Assembly (NCBI GenBank): GCA_002742885.1
Contig: PDOO01000032.1
Coordinates: 16,508 to 80,507 of the forward strand
Source of the DNA: Candidatus Cloacimonadota bacterium
GTDB taxonomy: Bacteria > Cloacimonadota > Cloacimonadia > Cloacimonadales > GCA-2742885
Reading direction: 5' to 3'
DNA: 64,000 nt
The notes under the pieces are model-generated. The model was not told the DNA's origin, ran no database searches, and saw only the letters and a program-made list of their open reading frames with translations. Shown here one piece after another: positions 15,727-23,738 of this stretch; position 1 is the stretch's first letter, and every line of letters starts with the position of its first letter. The position numbers and the translations under genes were made by a program.

Positions 15727-16503
15727 TTATAGAAATAAAGATAAATACAGGTTTATTAAATAATTGCCGAAAAAGACGAAAAGTAAAGAGGCGGTAACCA
15801 GAAACGGACCGAAAGCAAATTTTCCTTCCCTTAAACTTTTGAAAGGCAGAACTGTAAGCAAGGCAATTAAGCTGGAAAAAAATACGGTAAACAATACGCC
15901 TTTTGCTCCGAGAAAGGTTCCGACTGCCGCAATATATTTTATATCTCCTCCGCCCATTCCGACTTTTCCTTTTGCCTTAAAATAAAGATAAGAAATTCCG
16001 TAAAAAATCGAAAATCCGACAGCTCCTCCGATAAGAGAATCGGACAAAGTTATGTCGTTAAAAGAAGAAAAAGAGGCAATAATTCCGATTAAAACCAAGC
16101 TTAGCGATAATTCGTCCGGAATAATTCTATAAAACATGTCTATAAAAAAAATGATTAGACCGATACTTGCAAAAATGAGGTATTTTCCGTAAAGAAAATT
16201 AAATTCTGAATGAAATTTAAGATAAAGAAGAATAAATATCAACGGCGTTAAAATTTCTATAAGGATATAATGCCAGTGTATTTTTTTTTGGCAATAAGCG
16301 CATGAACCGCCGAGAAAAATCCAGCTTAAAACGGGAATGTTGTGATATGGTTTAATTGTTTTTTTGCAATGCGGACAATGAGAAGGAGGAAAAATTACCG
16401 ATTTCCCTTCCGGTATTCTGTGTACGCAGACATTAAAGAAACTGCCGAAAATAAGACCGAATAAGGTTATGAAAAAAAAAGAAATTGTTTCAATTCCCGT
16501 CAT
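15727..16503 (-). CDS. pilD: Prepilin peptidase/N-methyltransferase
   Basis: A 258-residue polytopic aspartyl protease that cleaves and N-methylates type IV prepilins. An N-terminal segment precedes the zinc-binding cytoplasmic domain with paired CxxC motifs (Cys43/46 and Cys68/71). Catalytic aspartates lie in IDMFYRIIPD (D122) and GMGGGDIK (D187). About seven membrane segments follow. Length and motifs are standard. It overlaps the upstream small exported protein by 4 nt and lies 11 kb from the pilT/pilMN genes it presumably serves. Confidence 0.95.
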   Translation of the reverse strand: MTGIETISFFFITLFGLIFGSFFNVCVHRIPEGKSVIFPPSHCPHCKKTIKPYHNIPVLSWIFLGGSCAYCQKKIHWHYILIEILTPLIFILLYLKFHSEFNFLYGKYLIFASIGLIIFFIDMFYRIIPDELSLSLVLIGIIASFSSFNDITLSDSLIGGAVGFSIFYGISYLYFKAKGKVGMGGGDIKYIAAVGTFLGAKGVLFTVFFSSLIALLTVLPFKSLREGKFAFGPFLVTASLLFVFFGNYLINLYLSLFL

Positions 16504-16943
16504 TCAGACCGCCAAAAAAAGTTATCGGAGCGACGGTAAATGCCGCCTTGTTGAAATTCAAATATTATTTTTGAGTTTTCGGAAGGTTTGTATTCGATTG
16601 AAAATTCGGGTAAAACTCTGTTTTCGTTGTCGCCGTTTCCTTCAACATGAAAATTTCTGCTCCAAGTTGCCGTTCCGTCATTCACAAAATGCAAATTGAG
16701 ATTCATTTTAAGCTTGGGGTTAAATTTGTATTCTATGCTGTTGGTGTAACGGGATTGATAAAAACTGTTGTTTCTTGAATCGAAAGAACTTGTAAAAGAA
16801 ACGCTTTGACTCATTTTAATTTTATTGGGATTCAGCAAAGTCGGAACTTTGTAAACTTGATGGAACAAGCGTTCAGGTTTGATAGTTTCAGACGATAAAG
16901 AAAAACAAAACATCAATAATGCCGAAATTGCAAGCTTATTCAT
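16500..16943 (-). CDS. Small exported protein of unknown function
   Basis: 147 residues with a signal peptide (~1-18). The remainder alternates hydrophobic and polar residues in beta-strand-like pairs (for example SVSFTSSFDSRNNSFY and KIIFEFQQGG), consistent with a short outer-membrane-type or periplasmic beta protein. AAGGAG precedes the ATG. The 4-nt overlap with pilD suggests coexpression, but the protein shows no pilin-type leader. Confidence 0.6.
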   Translation of the reverse strand: MNKLAISALLMFCFSLSSETIKPERLFHQVYKVPTLLNPNKIKMSQSVSFTSSFDSRNNSFYQSRYTNSIEYKFNPKLKMNLNLHFVNDGTATWSRNFHVEGNGDNENRVLPEFSIEYKPSENSKIIFEFQQGGIYRRSDNFFWRSE

Positions 16944-17172
16944 AATTATCTCCTTTTTTGATGTTTTAGAGGCATAACTTAATTTCTCGAAGAATATTTC
17001 AAGAACGGTTAATTTTATGATTCATGATTCCAATATTTGTTTCGGGGCTTATCTTGTCCAAAGAAAAATAAATCCGCTCAAAATAAGACGGGTAAATCTC
17101 GTTCGGTCTGCTCTCTTTTTCTGTCTGTTGACGGGTTCGGGCAGTCGGATATAATTATTGCCTATTAGTTTA

Positions 17173-17201
17173 TTGACAGCAATTTGACTAAAAAATATTT
17201 T
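17173..17201 (+). promoter_or_regulatory. Promoter of the EF-G paralogue gene
   Basis: Consensus TTGACA (17173-17178), a 17-nt spacer, then TATTTT (17196-17201), about 33 nt ahead of the chosen start codon. Confidence 0.6.
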
Positions 17202-17234
17202 GAATATCGTAAAAATATATCAGGGAGTCAGTTT

Positions 17235-19289
17235 ATGAAAAAATATGATATGAAGAACATTCGAAATATTGCTTTTTTGGGATCAAGCGGAGCCGGTAAA
17301 ACGACTTTGATTGAACAAATGCTTTTTAATTCTAAGATGACGACACGCCTCGGTAAAATAGAAGACAGTAACACTGTTACGGACTTTGATGCCGACGAAA
17401 TTGAAAAGAAGATGTCGATCGCAATGGGTATTGCTCATGCTGATCTGAAAGATGTAAGGTTTAATTTTATAGATACTCCCGGTTATTCCGATTATATCGG
17501 TGAATGTATCTCTGCCGTAACCGCTGTTGAAACAGTTGCTGTAGTGGCAAATGCTTCCGCAGGTTACGAAGTCGGTCTTGAAAGATCATTTGAGATTATT
17601 GCCGATAAAAAAAATACTGCTGCTATTATCGTAAACCGCATGGATAATGATCAGGCGGATTATAAAAAAGTTTTGGATCTTATTCAGGAAAATGCCGAAA
17701 TCACTCCGGCTCCCATCTTGATTCCGATCGGATCGGAATCAAAATTCGAAGGTGTTGCCGATGTCGTAAAAAATAAAGCTTTTATCGGCGGAAAAGTTGT
17801 CGATATCCCGTCCAATATTGCCGATGAAGTTGAAGAATATCGCATGAAGCTTACGGAAGCCGTAGCGGAAACCGATGAAGTGCTTTTGGATAAATATTTT
17901 GAAGAAGGCGAATTAACCGGAGAAGAGCTTATTCAAGGCGTTAAAAAAGGTATTGTTGACGGAACGGTAATTCCCGTTTTTGCCTGCTCCGGCGGACAAA
18001 ACATCGGAGTTGACGCTTTATTGAATGCTTTTGTCGAATACTTGCCGTCTCCTGCCGATAAAAATGTCAAAGAAATGGTCAAAGGAGACGAAGTTGAAGA
18101 AATTCAGCTTTCCGCCGACGGAAACACAATTGCTTATATATTTAAATCTTTCTCTGATCCGAATATAGGAGATATTGCTTATTGTCGCGTTTTCTCCGGA
18201 ATATTGAAATCAGGATCGGAATATTTTATTCCTGAAAAAGACACGAAAGAAAAAGTCGGAAACATGTACTATCTGCAAGGCAAAAACAGATCAGATGCTT
18301 CCGGACTGCGAGCCGGAGAAATAGGCGGTCTCGTTAAGCTTAAGCACGGACGCGGATTTGATACTATCGTTGAGCAGGGCGAAACCGTAAAACATCCTGT
18401 CGTTGAATTGCCTGAACCCGTTGTATGGTCTGTTATAAAAGGCGTAAGTCAAAGCGATGACGATAAAATAGGTATTGTTATTCAAAGATTGCTTGACGAA
18501 GATCCGACAATGCATCAAGAATTTAACGACGAAACGCATCAGCATGTTATTGCGGCAGTGGGCGAACAACAGCTCAATCTTATTCTTAAACGCCTTAAAT
18601 CCAGATACAAAGTCAACGCTGTAATGGAAAATCCCATTATACCTTATAAAGAAACAATTACGGGAAGAGTGGAAGACCAGCATTACAAGCATAAAAAACA
18701 ATCCGGCGGACGCGGTCAATTCGGCGATGTTTACTTTAAAATAAGTCCAAAACCCAGAGGCGAAGGTTTTGAATTTGTCGATTCCATCGTCGGCGGCGTA
18801 ATACCCAGCAAATTTATTCCTGCAATCGAAAAAGGTTGCCGCGAAAAGATGGAGCAGGGAATTATTGCCGGTTATCCCGTGGTTGACATAAAAGTCGAAC
18901 TTTACTACGGAAGTTATCATGATGTCGATTCTTCTGAAATGGCGTTTAAAATTGCTTCAAGTCAATGTTTGAAAGAAGGTTTTGCCAAATGTAAACCTAT
19001 TCTTCTCGAACCCATTCACGAAGTTGAAATTATTATTCCCAACGAATATATGGGTGATGTGATGGGTGATGTTTCCACGCGTCGAGGAAAGATTATCGGA
19101 ATGGAGCAGGCAGGCAAAAAACAAAACCTTAAAGCTCACATGCCTTTGGCTGAATTATTCGGTTATTTTGTTGCCTTGAAATCATTGACTCAGGGAAGAG
19201 GAATTTTTAAACAAAAATTTGACCACTACGAAAAAGTGCCTGAAGAAATTACCCAAAAGGTTATTGCCGCTTACGAAAGCGAAGAATAA
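17235..19289 (+). CDS. Elongation factor G paralogue (FusA2-type translational GTPase)
   Basis: A 684-residue EF-G-like GTPase. P-loop GSSGAGKT lies at ~16-23, the DTPGYSDY switch II motif and NRMD as the G4 motif follow, then domains II-V including the GGRGQFGDVYFKI region. The switch I sequence reads EKKMSIAMG instead of the RGITI of canonical EF-G, which places it in the EF-G2/FusA2 branch. Those paralogues often have a limited or unclear role in translocation or recycling, so a canonical fusA is probably elsewhere. The ATG at 17235 has GGGAG 7 nt upstream; an upstream TTG at 17184 is not supported. Confidence 0.88.
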   Translation: MKKYDMKNIRNIAFLGSSGAGKTTLIEQMLFNSKMTTRLGKIEDSNTVTDFDADEIEKKMSIAMGIAHADLKDVRFNFIDTPGYSDYIGECISAVTAVETVAVVANASAGYEVGLERSFEIIADKKNTAAIIVNRMDNDQADYKKVLDLIQENAEITPAPILIPIGSESKFEGVADVVKNKAFIGGKVVDIPSNIADEVEEYRMKLTEAVAETDEVLLDKYFEEGELTGEELIQGVKKGIVDGTVIPVFACSGGQNIGVDALLNAFVEYLPSPADKNVKEMVKGDEVEEIQLSADGNTIAYIFKSFSDPNIGDIAYCRVFSGILKSGSEYFIPEKDTKEKVGNMYYLQGKNRSDASGLRAGEIGGLVKLKHGRGFDTIVEQGETVKHPVVELPEPVVWSVIKGVSQSDDDKIGIVIQRLLDEDPTMHQEFNDETHQHVIAAVGEQQLNLILKRLKSRYKVNAVMENPIIPYKETITGRVEDQHYKHKKQSGGRGQFGDVYFKISPKPRGEGFEFVDSIVGGVIPSKFIPAIEKGCREKMEQGIIAGYPVVDIKVELYYGSYHDVDSSEMAFKIASSQCLKEGFAKCKPILLEPIHEVEIIIPNEYMGDVMGDVSTRRGKIIGMEQAGKKQNLKAHMPLAELFGYFVALKSLTQGRGIFKQKFDHYEKVPEEITQKVIAAYESEE

Positions 19290-19365
19290 ATTTATTATTG
19301 CAACCGAGAGGAGAAGAACAAGCTTTTCCGTTCGGAGTCGCTTGATTTAACCATCTCGAATATTT

Positions 19366-19397
19366 AAAGGAGGTGAGGAAATTTGCCTCCTTTTTTT
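19366..19397 (+). terminator. Terminator of the EF-G paralogue gene
   Basis: Stem AAAGGAGG/CCTCCTTT with a 12-nt loop, followed by a run of T residues. Confidence 0.88.
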
Positions 19398-19575
19398 GTT
19401 GTAAAGCAGGATTGACCGAACAGCATTTATCGGGTTTTCGGGTTTAAAATTGAAATCTTAAAATTTTTCTTTTTAATATTGATATAACCGTTTTTCACCT
19501 CGTCGATTTTGCATTTTTACTTTACGACTTCAACCGGTATTTTTTGCCGGGAAAAATTAATTAACAGGAGAAATT

Positions 19576-20319
19576 ATGTCAGGACATAATAAATGGAGTT
19601 CCATAAAACATAAAAAAGGCGCCGCCGATAAAAAAAGAGGAAAACTTTTTACCAAAATAGTGAAAGAAATTATTGTTGCTGCCAAAGAAGGCGGAGGCGA
19701 CCCTGATTCCAATCCTCGTTTGAGAGTTGCTGTTCAGCTTGCTAAAAGCAACAACATGCCTAACAGCAATATAGAAAAAGCAATTAAAAGAGGAACCGGA
19801 GAACTTGAGGGAGCCGCTTACGAAGAATACACTTACGAAGGATACGGCCACAACGGAGTTGCCGTAATAGTAGATGTTATGACGGACAATAAAAACAGAA
19901 CCGTTCCGGAAATAAGGCATATTTTTTCAAAATACGGGGGATCATTGGCTGAAAACGGAGCCGTTTCCTGGAATTTTGATCACAAAGGATTGATTGTCGT
20001 TCCGGAAGGAGATCATAACGAAGAAGAATTTATGATGACGGCTCTCGATGCCGGAGCTGAAGACGTTACTTCGGAAGACGGATTTTTTGAAGTAATTACC
20101 GAAAAAACAGATTTGCACAGTGTTGCGGCTGCTTTGGAAAAAGAAGGTTTTGCCATTGAAAAAGTTGAGCTGACCAGAATACCTAAATCCACCGTAAATG
20201 CGGACGATGTTGCCGAAAAATTATTGAAATTGATTGAAATGCTCGAAGATAATGACGATGTGCAAAAGGTTTATGCTAATTTTGAAATTTCCGATGAAGT
20301 TTTGGAAAGGTTATCTTAA
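19576..20319 (+). CDS. yebC: YebC/PmpR family protein
   Basis: A 247-residue YebC-family protein beginning [20 protein letters not shown], the family hallmark, followed by the three-domain fold of standard length. Members act as DNA-binding regulators, and some ease ribosome stalling at polyproline. It is immediately followed by ruvC and ruvA, a widely conserved yebC-ruvCA order, and begins the operon with an AGGAG site. Confidence 0.95.
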   Translation: MSGHNKWSSIKHKKGAADKKRGKLFTKIVKEIIVAAKEGGGDPDSNPRLRVAVQLAKSNNMPNSNIEKAIKRGTGELEGAAYEEYTYEGYGHNGVAVIVDVMTDNKNRTVPEIRHIFSKYGGSLAENGAVSWNFDHKGLIVVPEGDHNEEEFMMTALDAGAEDVTSEDGFFEVITEKTDLHSVAAALEKEGFAIEKVELTRIPKSTVNADDVAEKLLKLIEMLEDNDDVQKVYANFEISDEVLERLS

Positions 20320-20802
20320 TTGTTGATTCTCGGAATTGATCCCGGAAGCAGATTTTGCGGTTATGGATTAATTGAGGTTGAAAACAGAAAAATTACGGCT
20401 GCGGGATGCGATGCAGTCAAAATTCCCGTTGAACTTAATCTTCCCGGGCGTTTAAATTTTCTCTATACTGAATTAACGAAAGTTATTCTGGAATATAAGC
20501 CGGACGTTATGTCTGTGGAATCGATTTTTTATTCCAAAAACGTAAAATCGTCGTTTATATTGGGACATGTCCGGGGAGTTGTTCTGTTGCTGGGCGCTTT
20601 ACATAAAATGTTTATTGCCGAATATACTCCGAAAGAAATTAAAAAATCGATTACGGGTAACGGCAATGCCTCTAAGCGACAGGTCGGTTATATGGTTTCG
20701 CAAATCTTGAATATCAATAAAGAAAATCCGTCCGAAGATGCCATGGACGCTCTTGCAGCCGCTTTCTGTTATTATAATCGAGAAAAATTCAGGAGCTTTT
20801 GA
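20320..20802 (+). CDS. ruvC: Holliday junction resolvase RuvC
   Basis: A 160-residue resolvase cleaving four-way DNA junctions. The RNase H-like acidic residues are visible: Asp7 in LGIDPGS, Glu in VESIF, and a C-terminal SEDAMDALAAAFC. It starts with TTG directly after the yebC stop, with GGAAAGG about 9 nt upstream. It is followed by ruvA; ruvB is not in the window. Confidence 0.95.
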   Translation: MLILGIDPGSRFCGYGLIEVENRKITAAGCDAVKIPVELNLPGRLNFLYTELTKVILEYKPDVMSVESIFYSKNVKSSFILGHVRGVVLLLGALHKMFIAEYTPKEIKKSITGNGNASKRQVGYMVSQILNINKENPSEDAMDALAAAFCYYNREKFRSF

Positions 20803-21407
20803 TGTTTGCCTTTCTTTGCGGAAAAGTTGTTGATAAACAACCCGGTTCTGTTGTGATTGATTGTAACGGAGTGGGATATGCGGTTGAAGTGCCTAACGGA
20901 ACTTTTTCCGCTTTGCCGGCTGAAGGGGATACTTTTAAACTATTTATTCATTTTGCCATGAGCGAATCAGACGGAATAAGACTTTTCGGCTTTGCGTCGC
21001 CGGAAGAAAAGAAAATGTTTCAATTGCTGATAAGTATTTCCAGAATCGGTCCTAAAATAGGTTTGGCAATATTATCTGCTTTGAGCGTGAAAAACATAAT
21101 TCAATCCGTTTCGGATGAAAATGACGACCTTTTGGCAACAGTGCCGGGACTCGGTAAAAAATCAGCCAAGCGACTTATAATGGAATTAAAAGACAAGGTT
21201 GACAAATTTAATGTTGTTCCGGAAATTTCTCCCGTCGCAAAACTTAATTCTGATCTTTTTAAAGAAGCGGAAGAAGCTTTGATAACTTTGGGATATAAAT
21301 CGTTTGCGATTCAAAAAGCATTTGCCGAAATGAAAAACGATGTCTTTTCCAATACTGAAGACATTGTGAAAAAAACCATAAAAATTTTATATAAGAACAG
21401 AAGTTGA
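20802..21407 (+). CDS. ruvA: Holliday junction DNA helicase subunit RuvA
   Basis: About 201 residues. It has an OB-fold N-terminus, two helix-hairpin-helix motifs (ISRIGPKIGLAILSAL and VPGLGKKSAKRLIMELKDK), and a C-terminal domain III that contacts RuvB. The ATG overlaps the ruvC stop (TGATG) and has GGAG 6 nt upstream, which decides against a TTG one codon earlier. Confidence 0.95.
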   Translation: MFAFLCGKVVDKQPGSVVIDCNGVGYAVEVPNGTFSALPAEGDTFKLFIHFAMSESDGIRLFGFASPEEKKMFQLLISISRIGPKIGLAILSALSVKNIIQSVSDENDDLLATVPGLGKKSAKRLIMELKDKVDKFNVVPEISPVAKLNSDLFKEAEEALITLGYKSFAIQKAFAEMKNDVFSNTEDIVKKTIKILYKNRS

Positions 21408-21412
21408 AAATT

Positions 21413-22732
21413 ATGTTGAATGTAAGATCAGAAGCTTATAAAATAATTGTTAAAGTCTTGAAAAATAACAGTTTCTCTGATTCTCTTCTCGTTAAGATGA
21501 CAAAGAAACTTCACGAAAATAACGAAAGTTCGGATTTCTTTTATCAATTGGTAAAAGGCGTAATAAAAATGCGGGATAATCTGGAATATATAATTTCTGC
21601 TTATACTGATGCGGATAAGTTTGCGAAAACTCAGATTCAAGTTAAAGCTTTGCTTTATATAGGATTTTATCAACTCCTCTATATGGATAAAGTTCCCGAT
21701 CATGCTGCCGTGAACGAAACCGTTGAAGCTGCCAAAAAACAATTTTCTCCCAAAATTGCCGATTTTATAAATGCCGTTATGCGCTCTTACCTCAGAAACC
21801 CTGAAATTTCTTACCCGGAAAAAGTGAACGAAAGAATTGCCAAAGAATATTCTTTTCCCGTTCATATTGTTGATGTTTTTTTGGACTATTGGGGAGAGGA
21901 AGATGCAGAAATGCTCTGCATGTATTTTAACGAGGTTCCGAAATTATGCATGAGAGTAAATCAATTGGCGACGACCAGAGAAAAGTTTATAGGTTATTTT
22001 GCTCGTAAAAATATTATTGTAACCGAATCTGAGGCAAGTAAAAATATGGCTTTTACTAAACAGGCAAAAGAAGTTTTAAATGATGTCGCTTTCTCGGAAG
22101 GTTATTTTACGATTCAGGATATTTCGGCTGCTTTAGTTGTGGAATTAAGCGCTCTCGAAAAAAATATGAGCGTTTTGGATCTTTTTGCCGGTCCGGGAGG
22201 AAAGGTTACTTTTGCCGGAGAATTAATGAGAAATACCGGTGAAATTATTGCCGTTGACAAATTCCCCAAAAAAGTAAAAGAAATAAAAAAAAGCTGTCAG
22301 CGTCTGAAAATAGAAAACATGAGTTTTGTTGCTCAGGATTTTATGATGTACGGTCCCGTTGCGCCGGCTTACGACAGAGTAATGTTGGATGTCCCTTGCA
22401 CCGGATGGGGAGTTTTTCAGAAAAAAGCCGAATTGCGTTGGCAAAAATCTCAGGATCTTGATTCAATTTTAAAAATTCAAAGCGAAGCTCTTCAACATGG
22501 AGCTAAATTCGTTAAACCCGGAGGCTGTCTGATTTACAGCACCTGCACTTTGAACAAACAAGAAAACGAAAAACAGGTAGAGAATTTTTTGGAAAGCAAT
22601 AAAAACTTTGAATTGCTTGAAGCAGCTGATTTTATTCCCGAAAAATATACTTCAGGATCATATTTAAAAACAATTCCTCATATTCACAATATGGACGGCG
22701 CTTTTGCCGCCAAAATGAGAAAAACAGATTAA
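21413..22732 (+). CDS. rsmB: 16S rRNA (cytosine-967-C5)-methyltransferase RsmB-like
   Basis: About 439 residues. It has a NusB-like N-terminal RNA-binding domain (to ~140), then a Rossmann methyltransferase with FAGPGGKVTFAGELM as the SAM-binding motif. The two catalytic cysteines lie in DVPCTGWGVF and IYSTCTL. The typical substrate is 16S rRNA in the P-site region. The ATG at 21413 follows the ruvA stop; a TTG three codons earlier is possible. Confidence 0.9.
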   Translation: MLNVRSEAYKIIVKVLKNNSFSDSLLVKMTKKLHENNESSDFFYQLVKGVIKMRDNLEYIISAYTDADKFAKTQIQVKALLYIGFYQLLYMDKVPDHAAVNETVEAAKKQFSPKIADFINAVMRSYLRNPEISYPEKVNERIAKEYSFPVHIVDVFLDYWGEEDAEMLCMYFNEVPKLCMRVNQLATTREKFIGYFARKNIIVTESEASKNMAFTKQAKEVLNDVAFSEGYFTIQDISAALVVELSALEKNMSVLDLFAGPGGKVTFAGELMRNTGEIIAVDKFPKKVKEIKKSCQRLKIENMSFVAQDFMMYGPVAPAYDRVMLDVPCTGWGVFQKKAELRWQKSQDLDSILKIQSEALQHGAKFVKPGGCLIYSTCTLNKQENEKQVENFLESNKNFELLEAADFIPEKYTSGSYLKTIPHIHNMDGAFAAKMRKTD

Positions 22733-22743
22733 GGAGATTTTTT

Positions 22744-23325
22744 TTGGAGTTTTTTAAAAGTTTTTTATTGGCATTGTTAATGCTTTCGGTTGTTTGCATT
22801 ATCGGTTTTTTCGGTTCAAATCTGGTAATGAAAATTATTACGGGACACGGCAATGAAGTAAAAGTCCCGAATATTGTCGGAAAAAATTTCGATACGGCAA
22901 GAAACAAATGCAAAAAATTAAAATTATACGTGCAGAAAACAGGTTCAAAGCACAGCAACGATATGGGGAAAGGAAAAGTTTTAAGCCAGAAGCCCGGTAA
23001 GGGAATGATGACGAAAATAGGCAGAACCGTTGAAGTGATTGTCAGTGAAGGTCCCGAGTTGGTTCGGGTACCGTTTTTGGACAACATTACTTCCAAAGAA
23101 GCAAGAGTAAGATTAAAGAATACGGCGTTGGAATTGGGACAAATAAAATATCGTTATTCTGAAGACGTGCCTAAAGGTAAAATAATTATCTCGACTCCTA
23201 TTGCCGAGGCGGAGGTTGCCAAGTACTCGGCAGTTAATATTATCGTATCTCTCGGAAAAGTTCCCAATACAACAAAAAAATCCAATAAATATAAGAATCT
23301 GCTGGATCGAGCAGGCTCTGATTAA
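22744..23325 (+). CDS. Membrane-anchored PASTA-domain protein
   Basis: 193 residues: one N-terminal membrane segment (~6-30), then two PASTA repeats (~38-100 and ~104-170), each with a VPNIVGK- or VPFLDN-type start and a VIVSEG/IIVSLG ending. PASTA modules bind peptidoglycan or beta-lactam-like ligands in penicillin-binding proteins and Ser/Thr kinases, but here they stand alone without a catalytic domain. It starts with TTG, with AAGGAG 7 nt upstream. It sits in the ruv-rsmB operon. Confidence 0.85.
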   Translation: MEFFKSFLLALLMLSVVCIIGFFGSNLVMKIITGHGNEVKVPNIVGKNFDTARNKCKKLKLYVQKTGSKHSNDMGKGKVLSQKPGKGMMTKIGRTVEVIVSEGPELVRVPFLDNITSKEARVRLKNTALELGQIKYRYSEDVPKGKIIISTPIAEAEVAKYSAVNIIVSLGKVPNTTKKSNKYKNLLDRAGSD

Positions 23326-23336
23326 GGAGAAAATCA

Positions 23337-23596
23337 TGTTTAAGCTTGATGAAAAGCATCTCGAAAAAGCAAAAAAAATTGTTTTAAATCACAGAAAGAA
23401 AAAAAGTTGCGACAAATGTTACGACCGCGGATATATCGGGGTTAACGAGAATAATTTGCTGATTACATGTCAAAAATGCGTTGATGTTGACGCTTCTATG
23501 GAAGAGTGGAAAAAATATGTAAATGATTATCCCGAATTAAAAGAATATTTCAGCGATTTATTTGAAGAAGAAGGCAACACGGAAGAAACTGATTAA
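23337..23596 (+). CDS. Small zinc-ribbon-like protein of unknown function
   Basis: 86 residues with a CDKCYDRGYIG segment and a second TCQKC, giving a compact two-CxxC zinc-ribbon-like module, followed by an acidic helix-rich tail (Glu/Asp-rich C-terminus). The CxxCxxxG pattern recalls half of a DnaJ zinc repeat. The true ATG is at 23337, preceded by AAGGAG. It is the last gene of the operon before a terminator. Function unknown. Confidence 0.65.
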
Positions 23597-23605
23597 CGGA
23601 ATTTT

Positions 23606-23641
23606 AAAGTCGATTTTCATTTCAGGAAATCGGCTTTTTTT
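23606..23641 (+). terminator. Terminator of the yebC-ruv-rsmB operon
   Basis: Long stem AAAGTCGATTT/AAATCGGCTTT (one G-U pair) followed by T residues. Confidence 0.85.
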
Positions 23642-23738
23642 ATATTTAAATTTCTTTTAGTATGATTTAAATCTTGATATATCAATCTGTTAAATAAATA
23701 AGGCTATATATGAATAAAAAACGTATAAAGGATTAATT

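Noticed and set aside
18291-18920. 209-codon minus-strand frame inside the EF-G paralogue
   Set aside because: Antisense shadow of a well-supported GTPase gene, with no recognisable protein pattern.
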